Of a stretch of 64,000 nt of DNA, positions 47,065 through 56,056 are shown piece after piece. A model generated the notes under the pieces. It was given only the letters and a program-made list of their open reading frames with translations. It ran no database searches and was not told the origin of the DNA. The position numbers were made by a program, and so were the translations under genes. The stretch comes from Lawsonibacter sp. (GTDB lineage Bacteria > Bacillota > Clostridia > Oscillospirales > Oscillospiraceae). The stretch's first letter is position 1, and every line of letters starts with the position of its first letter. The stretch spans positions 1-64,000 of the forward strand of contig JAAWIE010000002.1 in the NCBI GenBank assembly GCA_022796195.1, in the 5' to 3' direction.

Positions 47065-50000
47065 CTATTTTGCGGCGGTCTCCGGTTCTGCGGCTTGCGA
47101 TTTCCCGCCCGGCTTGTTGGCCGGCTTCCTTCTCTTTCGCAGCAGCGCCAAGGCCAGCAAAACCAGCGCCAAGGCTCCCCCCGCCGGGAGGAGCATCCAA
47201 AGGCTGCCCTCCTGAGGCTGGATGCAAAAAACACCCTCGGTTCCCTCCATGTCCAGCATCAGATAGCGTCCGCTGCGAACGGGCTCCACGCTAACCCAAT
47301 GGCCCTCTCGATACTGCCAGAGGCTGACATTTCCTTCCGCCGGATTCAACAGCCGCAGGGGCACCAAATCATCTGCGGTCAATCCGGTCCCAGTCAAGGA
47401 AACCGCCCAGACCACCCCATCTTCCCCGCTCTCCCCAGGCGGAACCATCGCGCTCTCCTCCACATGGAGAACGGCCTCATGGGTAAACTGCCCCTCGGCC
47501 AGAGCCAAGGACAGCTTGCCTTCCGTCTCCTGGCTGGCAATCAGGGTGACCCAGGGGGCATAAACTGCCTCCACGGTTATGTCCGAGTTCACGCCGGAGC
47601 GATCAAATTCCGGCCACCTGCCATAGAAGCCCTCCTGTGCGGGCACCTCGGGCAGGACCAGACGAGACAGGTCGTCTCCATAGAAAAAGGGGAGCTGTGC
47701 CACCGTCTCCCCCTCGGCCAGCAGGGTCAGGGTAAAGGCGGTAAACTCCGGTGGGACATCGGGCAGAAGGGTCAGCTCCGCAAAGAGGACCGGCTCAGCC
47801 CGGCCCGCGTAGCTCACGCCGTCCACTCCGGCTACACCGGTGTCCACAAAGCGGTTTCCGGTCAGCACGCCGTCCGTCTCCACCCCTCCAGCCACAGCCC
47901 CCAGGTATTCCGTCCCCTCCTCAATCGTAGCAATGGAGACGCAGTCCCGCAGATGGCTGGCCCATCCAGCCACACCGCCCACATAGTTCTTTCCGGACAG
48001 GGTGCTTTTGGAAAAACAGCTGCGCACTATGGCGTCTGCAAAACCGGCCACGCCGCCAGTGTAGTCGCCGCTGGTGCTGGCAACCGGGCCATAATTCTGG
48101 CACTCCAGGGCGGTTCCCAAGTCCATCCGGCCCGCGATTCCTCCTGCGCAGTCCTTTTTGGCGGTAACCTTCCCCCGGTTGAGACAGCCCTGCACAACTG
48201 CCTTGGTCTCGTAGGTGGAGCCGAAAGAGAGCCGGTCCGCCCGGTCATCCTCCGGGTCCAGGTCCAGCTCAATGGCCACAGACCCCACAATACCGCCCAC
48301 ATTCCGGTCGCCCTCTACCGCGCCGGCATTGCGGCAGTCAGCTACCTTGCCCTCCCGGGTGGCGGCGATGTCCTCGTCAGAGGTATCCTGAACAAAACCT
48401 TCCGCTCCCTCCTGCCGGCGTTCGTCCAGGTCCTCAATGGCGTCCATCATCACGTTACACACAATGTTGAACTGGCGGCTCACTGCCCGTAGGTCGCCGG
48501 TCAGCGTGTCGCTGCCGCTTTGAACGGTGCGGTTCAGCTCTTCCATCTCGCTGGACAGCCCGCCTAATGCGTCGTAGAGGCTGTCGCTGGCCTCCCGGGC
48601 CGCTTCTCCCAGATTCGTAAACTGCGCGGGACCGTTTCGAGTCAGCTGATCCACCCCGTCGCCGATGGCGTCAAAGGCGCTTTCCAGCAGCCTGCCAATG
48701 GCGGCAGAGGAATCGGCCGCATCCCGAAGGTCCTCCAGGGCGTCTTCCACCGGCTTCGACAGCCTCTCGGCCTCGCCCAGTGCCCGCTGGAGGTCAGACA
48801 ACGACCGGGCCAGGCTGTCCCCCGCACTGCGCAGATTTTGGAAGGCGCTGCGCAGATTCTCCCGCGCCTGCGCCAGCTCCTCCGGGGAGGGCAGAGCGGG
48901 AAATCCGCCGGGAAACACTGCATTGTGGATATGATCCAACGCAGCCTGAAAACTCCGGCAGGCCGCGTCCAGCTCTGTCTGTCCCTGCCGCAGTTCGTTT
49001 ACCGAGGAACGCAGGGTATGAAAAACCTCCGAGCTGGTGTCCACCGCCCCCTCCAGCTCCTTCAGCGCCCGGTCCACCTGACGGGACAGCTGCTCCAGCC
49101 GCCGGCCCACATCGGCCAGGCCGTCCATAGCGGGGGAAATGGTGTCCAGCGCGTTGGTCACGTCCGCCGCCAGGATGTTCACCTCGTTTACATTGTCATC
49201 CACAAAATCCATGGTATGTTCCAGCAGACGTTTGGAGCTCTCTCGGGCGGTACCGGTGAAGTCCCCCATCGCGGTCAGGTGGGCGGATACCCGGTCTCCG
49301 GTACTCTGCGCGTCGTTCAGGGCCTGGTTCACCAGCCGGTCCAGGGTGTCCAGCTCGGTGCGCAGACGGTCCAAGGTCTGGGGTCCGGGATCAAGCACCA
49401 GCCATGGCTCCGCCTGCCCCGCAATGCCTCCCACGTCTTTCCGACCATGGATGGTCCCCTTGTTGACGCACCCGGCCAAAAAACCGTTCTGCCGGCCCAC
49501 GATGCCGCCGGTGTTGTAGCCTACATGAGGATAGCCTACATCTCCGTGGTTGGTACAGCTCTGGATGATGCCGTTGGAGTATCCCGCTACACCGCCGGTG
49601 TCGGTGGAGCCGTCCAAAACCCCGGTGGTCTCTTCCTCTTCAAAAGTATTTCGGTCGTTCAGCACCGCCCCTGGGTCCAGTTCCATCAAGGTCTGGCGGG
49701 TATCCCGCTCCGTCAGGTTGACCCCGGCGCTGTTGGTACACTTGAGCAGAAGGCCCGCGTTCCGGCCCGCAATGCCGCCGGTGGCGGTCTGCCCATTCAC
49801 CGTTCCGGTGACCGAACAGTTGATAATCTGCCCGCCGGCTCCATTGCGCCCTACGAGTCCTCCCACCCCGCTCTCGCCGGTGACAGCCCCCTGAAAGACA
49901 CAGTTTTGAATGGTTCCGGCGTTTACCCCAGCCAGTCCGCCTACGGTGGAGCGGCTGCCCTCAGGCGCCACCAGCCCCTTCACCACCAGATCCTGCACCA

Positions 50001-50340
50001 CCGCCCCAGGCTGGATATAGCGAAACAGCCCTTGGTTTGACCCGGCCCCGGTGAGCCGCAGGCCGGAGATGCTGTGCCCCTGCCCCAGCAGAGTCCCCCC
50101 AAAGGTGGGGATGGGACGCACCGCTCTGCCCGACAGGTCCAGGTCAGCGGTCAGCACCGCAGTTTTTCCCTGGGACCAGGCGTCCAGCGCACAGTTTTGG
50201 GCAAACGCCTCCCAGTCCTCCGCTGTCGCAATGGAAATCCGCCCCTCCTGAGCGGCCAGCGCACCAGGGAGCGCCAGACCGGCCAACATCCACCCGGCCA
50301 GCGCCAGGGCACACAGCCGTTTGATGGTTCCTTTATGCAC
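47065..50340 (-). CDS. Large surface protein with GLUG repeats, central coiled coil and C-terminal membrane anchor
   Basis: 1091 residues. The Sec signal peptide covers about residues 1-29. GLUG-type beta-helix repeats follow (about 80-315, VGGLAGVNAGTIQNC, TGGIAGRN, VGGIAG), then a long helical coiled-coil region (about 320-640), a second GLUG block (about 670-850), beta domains, and a final membrane segment (LLPAGGALALVLLALALL) with a basic tail (RKRRKP). The helical middle resembles the extracellular coils of YhgE/Pip-like proteins. It should be anchored outside the cell with a short cytoplasmic tail. Its start overlaps the MMPL gene by eight bases, which implies a joint function. Confidence 0.85.
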   Translation of the reverse strand: MHKGTIKRLCALALAGWMLAGLALPGALAAQEGRISIATAEDWEAFAQNCALDAWSQGKTAVLTADLDLSGRAVRPIPTFGGTLLGQGHSISGLRLTGAGSNQGLFRYIQPGAVVQDLVVKGLVAPEGSRSTVGGLAGVNAGTIQNCVFQGAVTGESGVGGLVGRNGAGGQIINCSVTGTVNGQTATGGIAGRNAGLLLKCTNSAGVNLTERDTRQTLMELDPGAVLNDRNTFEEEETTGVLDGSTDTGGVAGYSNGIIQSCTNHGDVGYPHVGYNTGGIVGRQNGFLAGCVNKGTIHGRKDVGGIAGQAEPWLVLDPGPQTLDRLRTELDTLDRLVNQALNDAQSTGDRVSAHLTAMGDFTGTARESSKRLLEHTMDFVDDNVNEVNILAADVTNALDTISPAMDGLADVGRRLEQLSRQVDRALKELEGAVDTSSEVFHTLRSSVNELRQGQTELDAACRSFQAALDHIHNAVFPGGFPALPSPEELAQARENLRSAFQNLRSAGDSLARSLSDLQRALGEAERLSKPVEDALEDLRDAADSSAAIGRLLESAFDAIGDGVDQLTRNGPAQFTNLGEAAREASDSLYDALGGLSSEMEELNRTVQSGSDTLTGDLRAVSRQFNIVCNVMMDAIEDLDERRQEGAEGFVQDTSDEDIAATREGKVADCRNAGAVEGDRNVGGIVGSVAIELDLDPEDDRADRLSFGSTYETKAVVQGCLNRGKVTAKKDCAGGIAGRMDLGTALECQNYGPVASTSGDYTGGVAGFADAIVRSCFSKSTLSGKNYVGGVAGWASHLRDCVSIATIEEGTEYLGAVAGGVETDGVLTGNRFVDTGVAGVDGVSYAGRAEPVLFAELTLLPDVPPEFTAFTLTLLAEGETVAQLPFFYGDDLSRLVLPEVPAQEGFYGRWPEFDRSGVNSDITVEAVYAPWVTLIASQETEGKLSLALAEGQFTHEAVLHVEESAMVPPGESGEDGVVWAVSLTGTGLTADDLVPLRLLNPAEGNVSLWQYREGHWVSVEPVRSGRYLMLDMEGTEGVFCIQPQEGSLWMLLPAGGALALVLLALALLRKRRKPANKPGGKSQAAEPETAAK

Positions 50341-52825
50341 GGCAGCCGTCCTCCTTTCCGCTCTGCGCCGCCGTCAAGGCGGGCGTGTCCTCCGGCTGAA
50401 TCGCTCCCGCCTCTACTGCCGCGTTGATACTTCCCCGCAGGGTACCGCTGAAATCGCCGTCCACCATGCCGGAGACGTAACCCCGGACATGGCCGTCCAG
50501 CCGCAGGGTACCGGTGTGGGTCTGAATGGGCAGATGGGCTTTTAAGGTAAAGGCGGTTTTTTCGATCAAAACGTCGCCTAGCAGCAAAATCTGAGGCAGG
50601 ATACCCATAACTAGGAAAATCGAGATCAGGGTCCCCCGGCCCAGACATACGCCGATGGAGGCGATCGAAGCGGTGGTGGACAAAAATCCAATCAAAATAC
50701 CGGCGGAGGCCAGAATGGTGCCCGAGGTCACAATGGTGGGAAACGCCTCATTCAGGGATTCCACCACTGCGTCTTTGGGGGACATGGTCTGCTTCAGCTC
50801 CACATACCGGTTCGCAATCACGATGGCATAGTCGATATTCGCGCCCATCTGGATGGAGCTGACCACCAGATAGCTGAGGAAAAACAGAGGTTCATTCTGC
50901 AAGTAGGGGAAGGAAAAGTTGATCCACACAGAGCCCTGAATAACCAGAATCAGCAGTACCGGCAGTCCGGCGGACTGGAAGGTAAACACCAGCACCAGAA
51001 TCACGAACACAATGGTCAAAATGCCGATGAGCAGATTGTCGTTGCCGAAGGATTCGGACAGGTCAAAGTCGCTGGTGGAATTGCCGACCAGAAGGGAATT
51101 TTCAGGAAAATACCGGCCTACAACATGGTGCAGCGTGTCCAAAAAGGCAAAGGTCTCCTCGCTCTCCTCAGGCAGATTCAGCTGAAGAACCATCCGGCTG
51201 TAGTTCTCGCCCTTGAGCTGGAGCTGTGCGTCGGTGAGCTGTTCGTGGAGGTCCTCAATGGTCTCAGTCATGTCGCTGTCCAAGGTGACATACCCCGCCT
51301 CCATCTGGTCGTAGACAAAGAGGAACATATCGATCAGGGGAACGCTGTAGCTGTCCACGCCGGACACAAGCTGACCATAGGTCTCCTCGTTCACCGCGTA
51401 GGCGGAGTAGAGCAGACGGGCCGCCTCAATATCCAGGTCGGTCATTTCGGCAAACTGCCGGGGCGTGAGCCGGTCGGTGAGGACATAGCCGTCCATGGCG
51501 TCCACGTTGGCAAGACCCAGCACCGTGCCCGTCTCGGGCATGCACTCCAGCTCCCGGAGCAGACGGCCCTCCTGTTCGTAGTCCCCCTGGGGGACCAGAA
51601 CCGCCAGCACATTGACGCTTCCAAAGGTCTCGTTCACCCGCTCTTGAGCGATCTGAGCATCGTTCTTGCGGATGGTGGTCAGGCCGGTCTGTCCATAGGC
51701 GTAGGGACAGCGGTTGGCAAAGAGAAAGCCGCCGATGAGCAGCACGACGAACAGGGGCGGCATAATGTAGCGGGTCTTCACCGCCAGCCGGCCCCAGGCG
51801 GTGATTTTAGGTACGAAGCTGCGGTGGTGGGTGCGGTCGATGAGCGGACTGAAGCTGAGCAGCAGACCGGGCATCAAGGTAAACACGCTGAGCAGACTGA
51901 GGACGATAGCTTTCATCAGCACCAGCCCCAGGTCCTTGCCAATCCCAAACTGCATGAAGCACATGGCTCCCAGTCCGGACAGGGTGGTCATGGAGGAGCC
52001 GGAAATCTCCGGGATCGCCTTGCTCAGGGCAATGACCACCGCCTCTCGGGCCTCCAGCTTCTCCCGCTCCTCGGTGTACCGATGGCACAGGATAATCGCG
52101 TAGTCAATGGCCAGGGCCAGCTGGAGCACCACCGCCACCGAGTTAGACACAAAGGAGATCTCACCAAAGATAAAATTGGTGCCCTTGTTCAGCAGCGCCG
52201 CCAAGCCAAAGGTCATAATCAGCACTGGAATCTCCATGTAGGTGTGGGAGGTGAACAGCAGCACCAGCAGAATGATCACCACCGCGATGACCATAACCAC
52301 CTGCATCTCTGCGTCCAGATTGGCGGAAGCGGAGTCGCCCACGTCACCCGTGACATAGACGTCGTAGCCCTCCAACAGGTCCTTTACCTGCTCCAGCCCC
52401 TCCAAACTAATTTCGTCATCGGCGGCGCCCTCATATGTAATGGAAAGCAGGGCGGCTCCATTTTGGTAGTGGTCTTCGGTGCCGTCAAACTCCACCGATT
52501 TCACCCCCGGAATGGCTTCCGCCTGTTGGGCCAGCTGCTCCGCTTGATCGAAAGCGATGTTGTCCACCATGATCCGGCTGGTACCGAAGGTGACAAACTC
52601 CGCCTCCATGGCCGTCAAGCCCTGCCGGGTCTCGGTACTGTCGGGCAGATAGCTGGTCAAATCGTCGTTGACCGACACCCATCCGCTGGCAAACACGCAG
52701 AAAATTGCCACGCCGATGTAAATGAGATAAAACGCTTTTCGTTTGTCCACAATGAAGGCCGCTATGCGCTCCATTGGGCTTTGCTGTTCGGGATTGTCCG
52801 CCGGCTGTCTCCGCAAACCCTTCAC
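50333..52825 (-). CDS. MMPL/RND family transporter
   Basis: 830 residues with two repeats of one plus five membrane segments. Sterol-sensing/RND-type cores are VVLQLALAIDYAIILCHRYTEE (first half) and IQMGANIDYAIVIANRYVEL (second half), each with the conserved Asp-Tyr. Family members export lipids or glycolipids using the proton gradient. The last 70 residues form an unusual cytoplasmic tail (RLDGHVRGYVSGMVDGDFSG) with short beta-like repeats. GTG 52825 is used, but the GAGGGGG upstream is very close; TTG 52816 is possible. Co-transcribed and overlapping with the GLUG gene. Confidence 0.9.
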   Translation of the reverse strand: MKGLRRQPADNPEQQSPMERIAAFIVDKRKAFYLIYIGVAIFCVFASGWVSVNDDLTSYLPDSTETRQGLTAMEAEFVTFGTSRIMVDNIAFDQAEQLAQQAEAIPGVKSVEFDGTEDHYQNGAALLSITYEGAADDEISLEGLEQVKDLLEGYDVYVTGDVGDSASANLDAEMQVVMVIAVVIILLVLLFTSHTYMEIPVLIMTFGLAALLNKGTNFIFGEISFVSNSVAVVLQLALAIDYAIILCHRYTEEREKLEAREAVVIALSKAIPEISGSSMTTLSGLGAMCFMQFGIGKDLGLVLMKAIVLSLLSVFTLMPGLLLSFSPLIDRTHHRSFVPKITAWGRLAVKTRYIMPPLFVVLLIGGFLFANRCPYAYGQTGLTTIRKNDAQIAQERVNETFGSVNVLAVLVPQGDYEQEGRLLRELECMPETGTVLGLANVDAMDGYVLTDRLTPRQFAEMTDLDIEAARLLYSAYAVNEETYGQLVSGVDSYSVPLIDMFLFVYDQMEAGYVTLDSDMTETIEDLHEQLTDAQLQLKGENYSRMVLQLNLPEESEETFAFLDTLHHVVGRYFPENSLLVGNSTSDFDLSESFGNDNLLIGILTIVFVILVLVFTFQSAGLPVLLILVIQGSVWINFSFPYLQNEPLFFLSYLVVSSIQMGANIDYAIVIANRYVELKQTMSPKDAVVESLNEAFPTIVTSGTILASAGILIGFLSTTASIASIGVCLGRGTLISIFLVMGILPQILLLGDVLIEKTAFTLKAHLPIQTHTGTLRLDGHVRGYVSGMVDGDFSGTLRGSINAAVEAGAIQPEDTPALTAAQSGKEDGCRA

Positions 52826-52865
52826 TCCCCCTCAAAAATCGTCGCCATAACTAGTTTACTTTCAT

Positions 52866-52894
52866 TTATAAAGGGAAATCAACGCCAGGTCAAT
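52866..52894 (-). promoter_or_regulatory. Sigma-A promoter for the MMPL-GLUG operon
   Basis: On the minus strand TTGACC (52889-52894), a 17-base spacer and TATAAA (52866-52871), about 40 bases before the MMPL start. Confidence 0.82.
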
Positions 52895-52956
52895 AGGCAA
52901 AACCCGCTGTGTGTCTAGGGCCTGTTTGAACTGAATACCGGCCGGGTTCCATCCGC

Positions 52957-52986
52957 AAAAAATGCCCCGTCCTTTTGGACGGGGCA
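52957..52986 (-). terminator. Intrinsic terminator of the ABC operon
   Basis: TGCCCCGTCC (52963-52972) and GGACGGGGCA (52977-52986) form a perfect stem with a four-base loop. On the minus strand it is followed by six T. It ends the GntR-ABC operon before the MMPL promoter. Confidence 0.92.
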
Positions 52987-52996
52987 ATCGCACCAG

Positions 52997-53728
52997 TCAG
53001 GCACGCACAACTGCGTGAAGCAAAGACCAAATAGACCAGAGAAAACCAGCCAGAACGAGGAACACCAGCATGGGAACAAGCCAGTTTGTAAGTTCAAATT
53101 CCTCCCAGGGAAGTAGCTGGCCCAAAATCATGGGCGCCACGCAGATACCCCAGATGAACCAGCCGCCTTTGGCTCCGAACCGCTGGATCACGGCCCCTGC
53201 AATGATCCCGCCGGCGACAGCCGCTCCAAAGGCAATCAGCCACCAGTACCACTCCAGGGTAAAGGACTCAATCAACAGGACTTTTTCCTGGACCAGAAGA
53301 CCGTCCACTGTTGTACCCTCCGGAGAGAAAAAGATATGCCCAGACGCCCAGCCGTCCATTCCGGCCAGCTTCGCCCACAGGGCGGGACAGAGAACGCTCT
53401 CCACCGCGGCCAGCGCCGCGCCCAACACTAGGGCAAAGGCAGTTTCAAAGGAGATCAGCCCCAAGGTCAGCCCCAGCGCCCTGCGGCGGGTCTGTCCGAA
53501 CTGGATGGCCTGTTCGAAGCTGACCCCCACATGGGAAATTCCGGCAATCAGGGCGCAGAAGCCGCCCACAATGGGGAAAAGTGCAGAGGACACGGTTACA
53601 CTGGTTTCCGGCCTGGCAAAGTGCATGACGCACCCGATTATGATCTGAATCACCAGAAACATCCCGCACTCCACACTAAGATAGAGCAGCAGATCATCCA
53701 AATTCAGCTGGATTAACTTTTTTAACAT
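52997..53728 (-). CDS. Membrane protein, probable ABC permease component
   Basis: 243 residues with six hydrophobic segments, beginning LKKLIQLNLDDLLLYLSVECG. No strict motif was recognised, but an FEQAIQFGQTRRRALGLTLG segment between the second and third helices resembles the FxxAIxxGxSRR-type loop of ABC-2-like permeases. It is the last gene of the GntR-ATPase-permease-permease operon, seven bases after its neighbour. Likely membrane part of an exporter; the substrate is unknown. Confidence 0.8.
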   Translation of the reverse strand: MLKKLIQLNLDDLLLYLSVECGMFLVIQIIIGCVMHFARPETSVTVSSALFPIVGGFCALIAGISHVGVSFEQAIQFGQTRRRALGLTLGLISFETAFALVLGAALAAVESVLCPALWAKLAGMDGWASGHIFFSPEGTTVDGLLVQEKVLLIESFTLEWYWWLIAFGAAVAGGIIAGAVIQRFGAKGGWFIWGICVAPMILGQLLPWEEFELTNWLVPMLVFLVLAGFLWSIWSLLHAVVRA

Positions 53729-53735
53729 CTTCCAT

Positions 53736-54431
53736 TCACCTCACCACAAAACGATGGATAGCGCGCCAGATGAGGAGCTCTCCCCCCACCGCCGCCGCAG
53801 CCAGCACAGCGGCCATCCCTTTGGGCAAAAGGGTCCACAGCCAGCCCCATTCCGAGTCGTAAAGGAATGCCATCAGCTCCGTCTCGGCCGACAAAATCAG
53901 CACAATGGTGGCCCCCATCAGCACCAAAATGGACAGAAGAACCACAACAATGCCCAAACCCTTGTGGTTCATCATCAGCATACCGCTCAAACAGCCCAGC
54001 ACCATCACCGCAAAGCAGAGCAGGGGGTAGGCCCAGGGCTTGCCTTCGAACATATACAGCAGCATCCACCGGTCCCGGACCTCCCAGCCGGCCAGGGCTG
54101 GGAAGGCGGACATAAACAGCTGGAGAGCCCAGCACACCGCTGTGGAAAACAAGATTATGCCTTGCAAGGCGGTAAAGAAATCCCGCCGCCGCGCCCCCAT
54201 AGAAAGGCCCAGTTGTAGGTTACTGGTGCAGAAGCCGAAGGAAAACAGAAACAGACAGAACGCCGCCATTGCGGGAAACATCGCATAGTAGTTCGCAAAA
54301 AGGTTGCTGTTTCCCGGCTCGCCGGGCACGCCGGTGAGGTAGCACCCGGCAAACACAAAGGCGGCGAAGCCCAACAGAGACGCCAGGTTGACCCAGGCGA
54401 ACTGAAACAGAAAGCGAACGGTTTTTCCCAT
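53736..54431 (-). CDS. Membrane protein, probable ABC permease component
   Basis: 231 residues with six hydrophobic segments. SFGFCTSNLQLGLSMGARRRDFFTALQG after the second helix parallels the loop in the downstream membrane protein, so the two are probably diverged partners. The ATG at 54431 has GGGGGCGGGA upstream; an in-frame ATG at 54479 lies within the ATPase gene and lacks a ribosome site. It sits between the ATPase and the second membrane gene. Confidence 0.8.
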   Translation of the reverse strand: MGKTVRFLFQFAWVNLASLLGFAAFVFAGCYLTGVPGEPGNSNLFANYYAMFPAMAAFCLFLFSFGFCTSNLQLGLSMGARRRDFFTALQGIILFSTAVCWALQLFMSAFPALAGWEVRDRWMLLYMFEGKPWAYPLLCFAVMVLGCLSGMLMMNHKGLGIVVVLLSILVLMGATIVLILSAETELMAFLYDSEWGWLWTLLPKGMAAVLAAAAVGGELLIWRAIHRFVVR

Positions 54432-54444
54432 TGTTCCCGCCCCC

Positions 54445-55332
54445 TTACTGGGCGTCCCCATGGCCGCACAGGGACACAAAGACGTTTTGCAGGTTCATGG
54501 GGGACACATCCACATCTGCTTGCAGCGCATCCTCCAGCTTGACCATATCCCCCCGGACCGCCGCCGTTTTGTGCCGCCCCATCTGGTGGGTGGACAGCAC
54601 CTGAAGGCCGGTACACACCTGGTCCACCACGTCGTCCCGGCCTGAGACATAGTGGAACTGGCTCACCAGCGCCTCGGTCTCCGCGTTTTCCAGGATGCGG
54701 CCCTCATCCAGGATAATCACCCGCTCAAAGACGGAGGCGGCCTCTTCAATGATGTGGGTAGAGACAATGAACGTGCGGTTGGTCTGAGCGAAGTCCTCCA
54801 GCAGCAGCTGGTAGAACCGTTCCCGCATGACCACATCCAGTCCGGCGGCAGGTTCATCCAGAATGGTGATGGGCGCCCGGCTGGCCAGGGCAATCAAAAT
54901 GGTCACCATGGACATCTGCCCCTTCGACAACTGGGAAATTTTTTTCTTGGTCTCCAGCTTGAATTCGTCCAGCAGGCGCAGGGCATAACTCATATCCCAC
55001 CTGGGGTAGTAAATGGCGGCAGACTTGAGATAGTGCCTGATTTTCAGGTTGTTCGGCCCGGAAAACAGGGTGGGCTGGAGTTCCCTGGCGAAGCAGATGT
55101 CGTTGAGAGCCGCTTGGTTCTCCCACACCGGCTGGCCGTTATAGGTGACCTCTCCGCTGTTTTTGGTGTTTTGGGCGGTTAGAATCCCCAGCAGAGTGGT
55201 TTTTCCCGCCCCGTTGCGGCCAATGAGACCATAGATTTTTCCCGGCTCAATGGTCAGGTCCAGATTGTGGAGGACCTCTTTCTCTTTGTAGGACTTACAC
55301 AGACCCTGTGCGTTTAATCTTCCACCGTTCAT
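54445..55332 (-). CDS. ABC transporter ATP-binding protein (YtrB-like)
   Basis: 295 residues. Walker A GRNGAGKT is at 38-45, the signature LSKGQ at 135-139, Walker B with ILDEP at 157-161 and the switch His in VSTHIIEEA near 193. A C-terminal extension of about 80 residues follows. It resembles the YtrB ATPases linked to GntR regulators of the YtrA type, which respond to cell-wall antibiotics in Bacillus. Its start overlaps the regulator stop by four bases. Confidence 0.93.
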   Translation of the reverse strand: MNGGRLNAQGLCKSYKEKEVLHNLDLTIEPGKIYGLIGRNGAGKTTLLGILTAQNTKNSGEVTYNGQPVWENQAALNDICFARELQPTLFSGPNNLKIRHYLKSAAIYYPRWDMSYALRLLDEFKLETKKKISQLSKGQMSMVTILIALASRAPITILDEPAAGLDVVMRERFYQLLLEDFAQTNRTFIVSTHIIEEAASVFERVIILDEGRILENAETEALVSQFHYVSGRDDVVDQVCTGLQVLSTHQMGRHKTAAVRGDMVKLEDALQADVDVSPMNLQNVFVSLCGHGDAQ

Positions 55333-55709
55333 GTTTCCTTCTCCTCTCCAATGGCCCGTTCAATCATAGCCAGCAGTTCCTCCCCGGTGAGGGCCAGGGA
55401 CGCCCCCTCCTTGACCAGAGGTTTGACATAGCCGTCGTAAAAGGCGGCTTTTCGGTTTTGTCTCACGGTCTCCCCCGCTCCTTTCGCCACAAACATTCCA
55501 ATGCCCCGCCGCTTGTACAAAATTCCGTCTGTCACCAACAGATTGATGCCCTTCGCCGCCGTGGCCGGGTTGATGTTATATCCCCTGGCCAGCTCGTTGG
55601 TAGAGGGCACCTGCTCCTCTTCCTGGTAGATCCCCCGAAGAATGTCGTCTTCCAACATTCGGGCAATCTGTAGGTAAATCAGGGATTGGTCGTTTAACGT
55701 TCCGCGCAC
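55329..55709 (-). CDS. GntR family regulator, YtrA type
   Basis: 126 residues. A winged helix at the N-terminus (IYLQIARMLEDDILRGIY, then QVPSTNELARGYNINPATAAKGINLLVTDGILYKRRGIGMFV) is followed by a short helical tail of about 45 residues, which is the YtrA subfamily arrangement. It probably represses its own operon. The GTG at 55709 has a strong GGAGGTGATTGC upstream. First gene of a four-gene ABC operon. Confidence 0.93.
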   Translation of the reverse strand: MRGTLNDQSLIYLQIARMLEDDILRGIYQEEEQVPSTNELARGYNINPATAAKGINLLVTDGILYKRRGIGMFVAKGAGETVRQNRKAAFYDGYVKPLVKEGASLALTGEELLAMIERAIGEEKET

Positions 55710-55750
55710 GCAATCACCTCCGCAATTCGTTTTGACCGGTCGTTTATTGG

Positions 55751-55798
55751 TTCATTACTTGCGTAACTAACCATACCACTACAGAACGAGATTGTCAA
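55751..55798 (-). promoter_or_regulatory. Promoter and candidate GntR operator of the ABC operon
   Basis: On the minus strand a perfect TTGACA (55793-55798), a 17-base spacer and TATGGT (55770-55775), then an imperfect inverted repeat around GTTACGCAAGTAAT (about 55752-55768) covering the start point. Binding by the adjacent YtrA-type repressor is inferred. Confidence 0.7.
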
Positions 55799-55833
55799 GA
55801 GGAAATTTGGATTTGTGGCAATTTCTTAGAAAC

Positions 55834-55858
55834 AAAAAAAGCCCTGCCGGAGGCAGGG
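55834..55858 (-). terminator. Intrinsic terminator downstream of the DUF1576 gene
   Basis: CCCTGCC (55842-55848) and GGCAGGG (55852-55858), followed on the minus strand by seven T. A further 10-bp hairpin AAGGCTCCTT/AAGGAGCCTT lies at 55891-55915. Confidence 0.85.
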
Positions 55859-55992
55859 TGCTTGTCTAAAGACTACTATCCCCGCAGGGCAAGGCTCCTT
55901 CGGCAAAGGAGCCTTACTCCACGGGGCGGTGGGTATTGTACTTTGTCTGGGACGCCCTCTGTTCCGCCGGTACTCCCTTGAACACCGGAGCG

Positions 55993-56052
55993 TTACAGCT
56001 CCCGTTTGTCCGACCGGCCCAGCAGATAGTCCGTGTTGACATTTTTCAAACA
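55993..56052 (-). pseudogene. Relic of an XRE regulator C-terminus
   Basis: The minus-strand frame ending at 55993 reads LKNVNTDYLLGRSDKREL then stop. This is the common ending of Firmicute XRE regulators (NVSxDYLLGRSD). No helix-turn-helix remains upstream, where the DUF1576 gene ends at 56057. A degraded insertion or fusion remnant. Confidence 0.6.
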
Positions 56053-56056
56053 AGTC

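Noticed and set aside
51125..52918. Plus-strand open frame of 597 codons
   Set aside because: Antisense to the MMPL gene; His/Gln-rich translation typical of a shadow frame.
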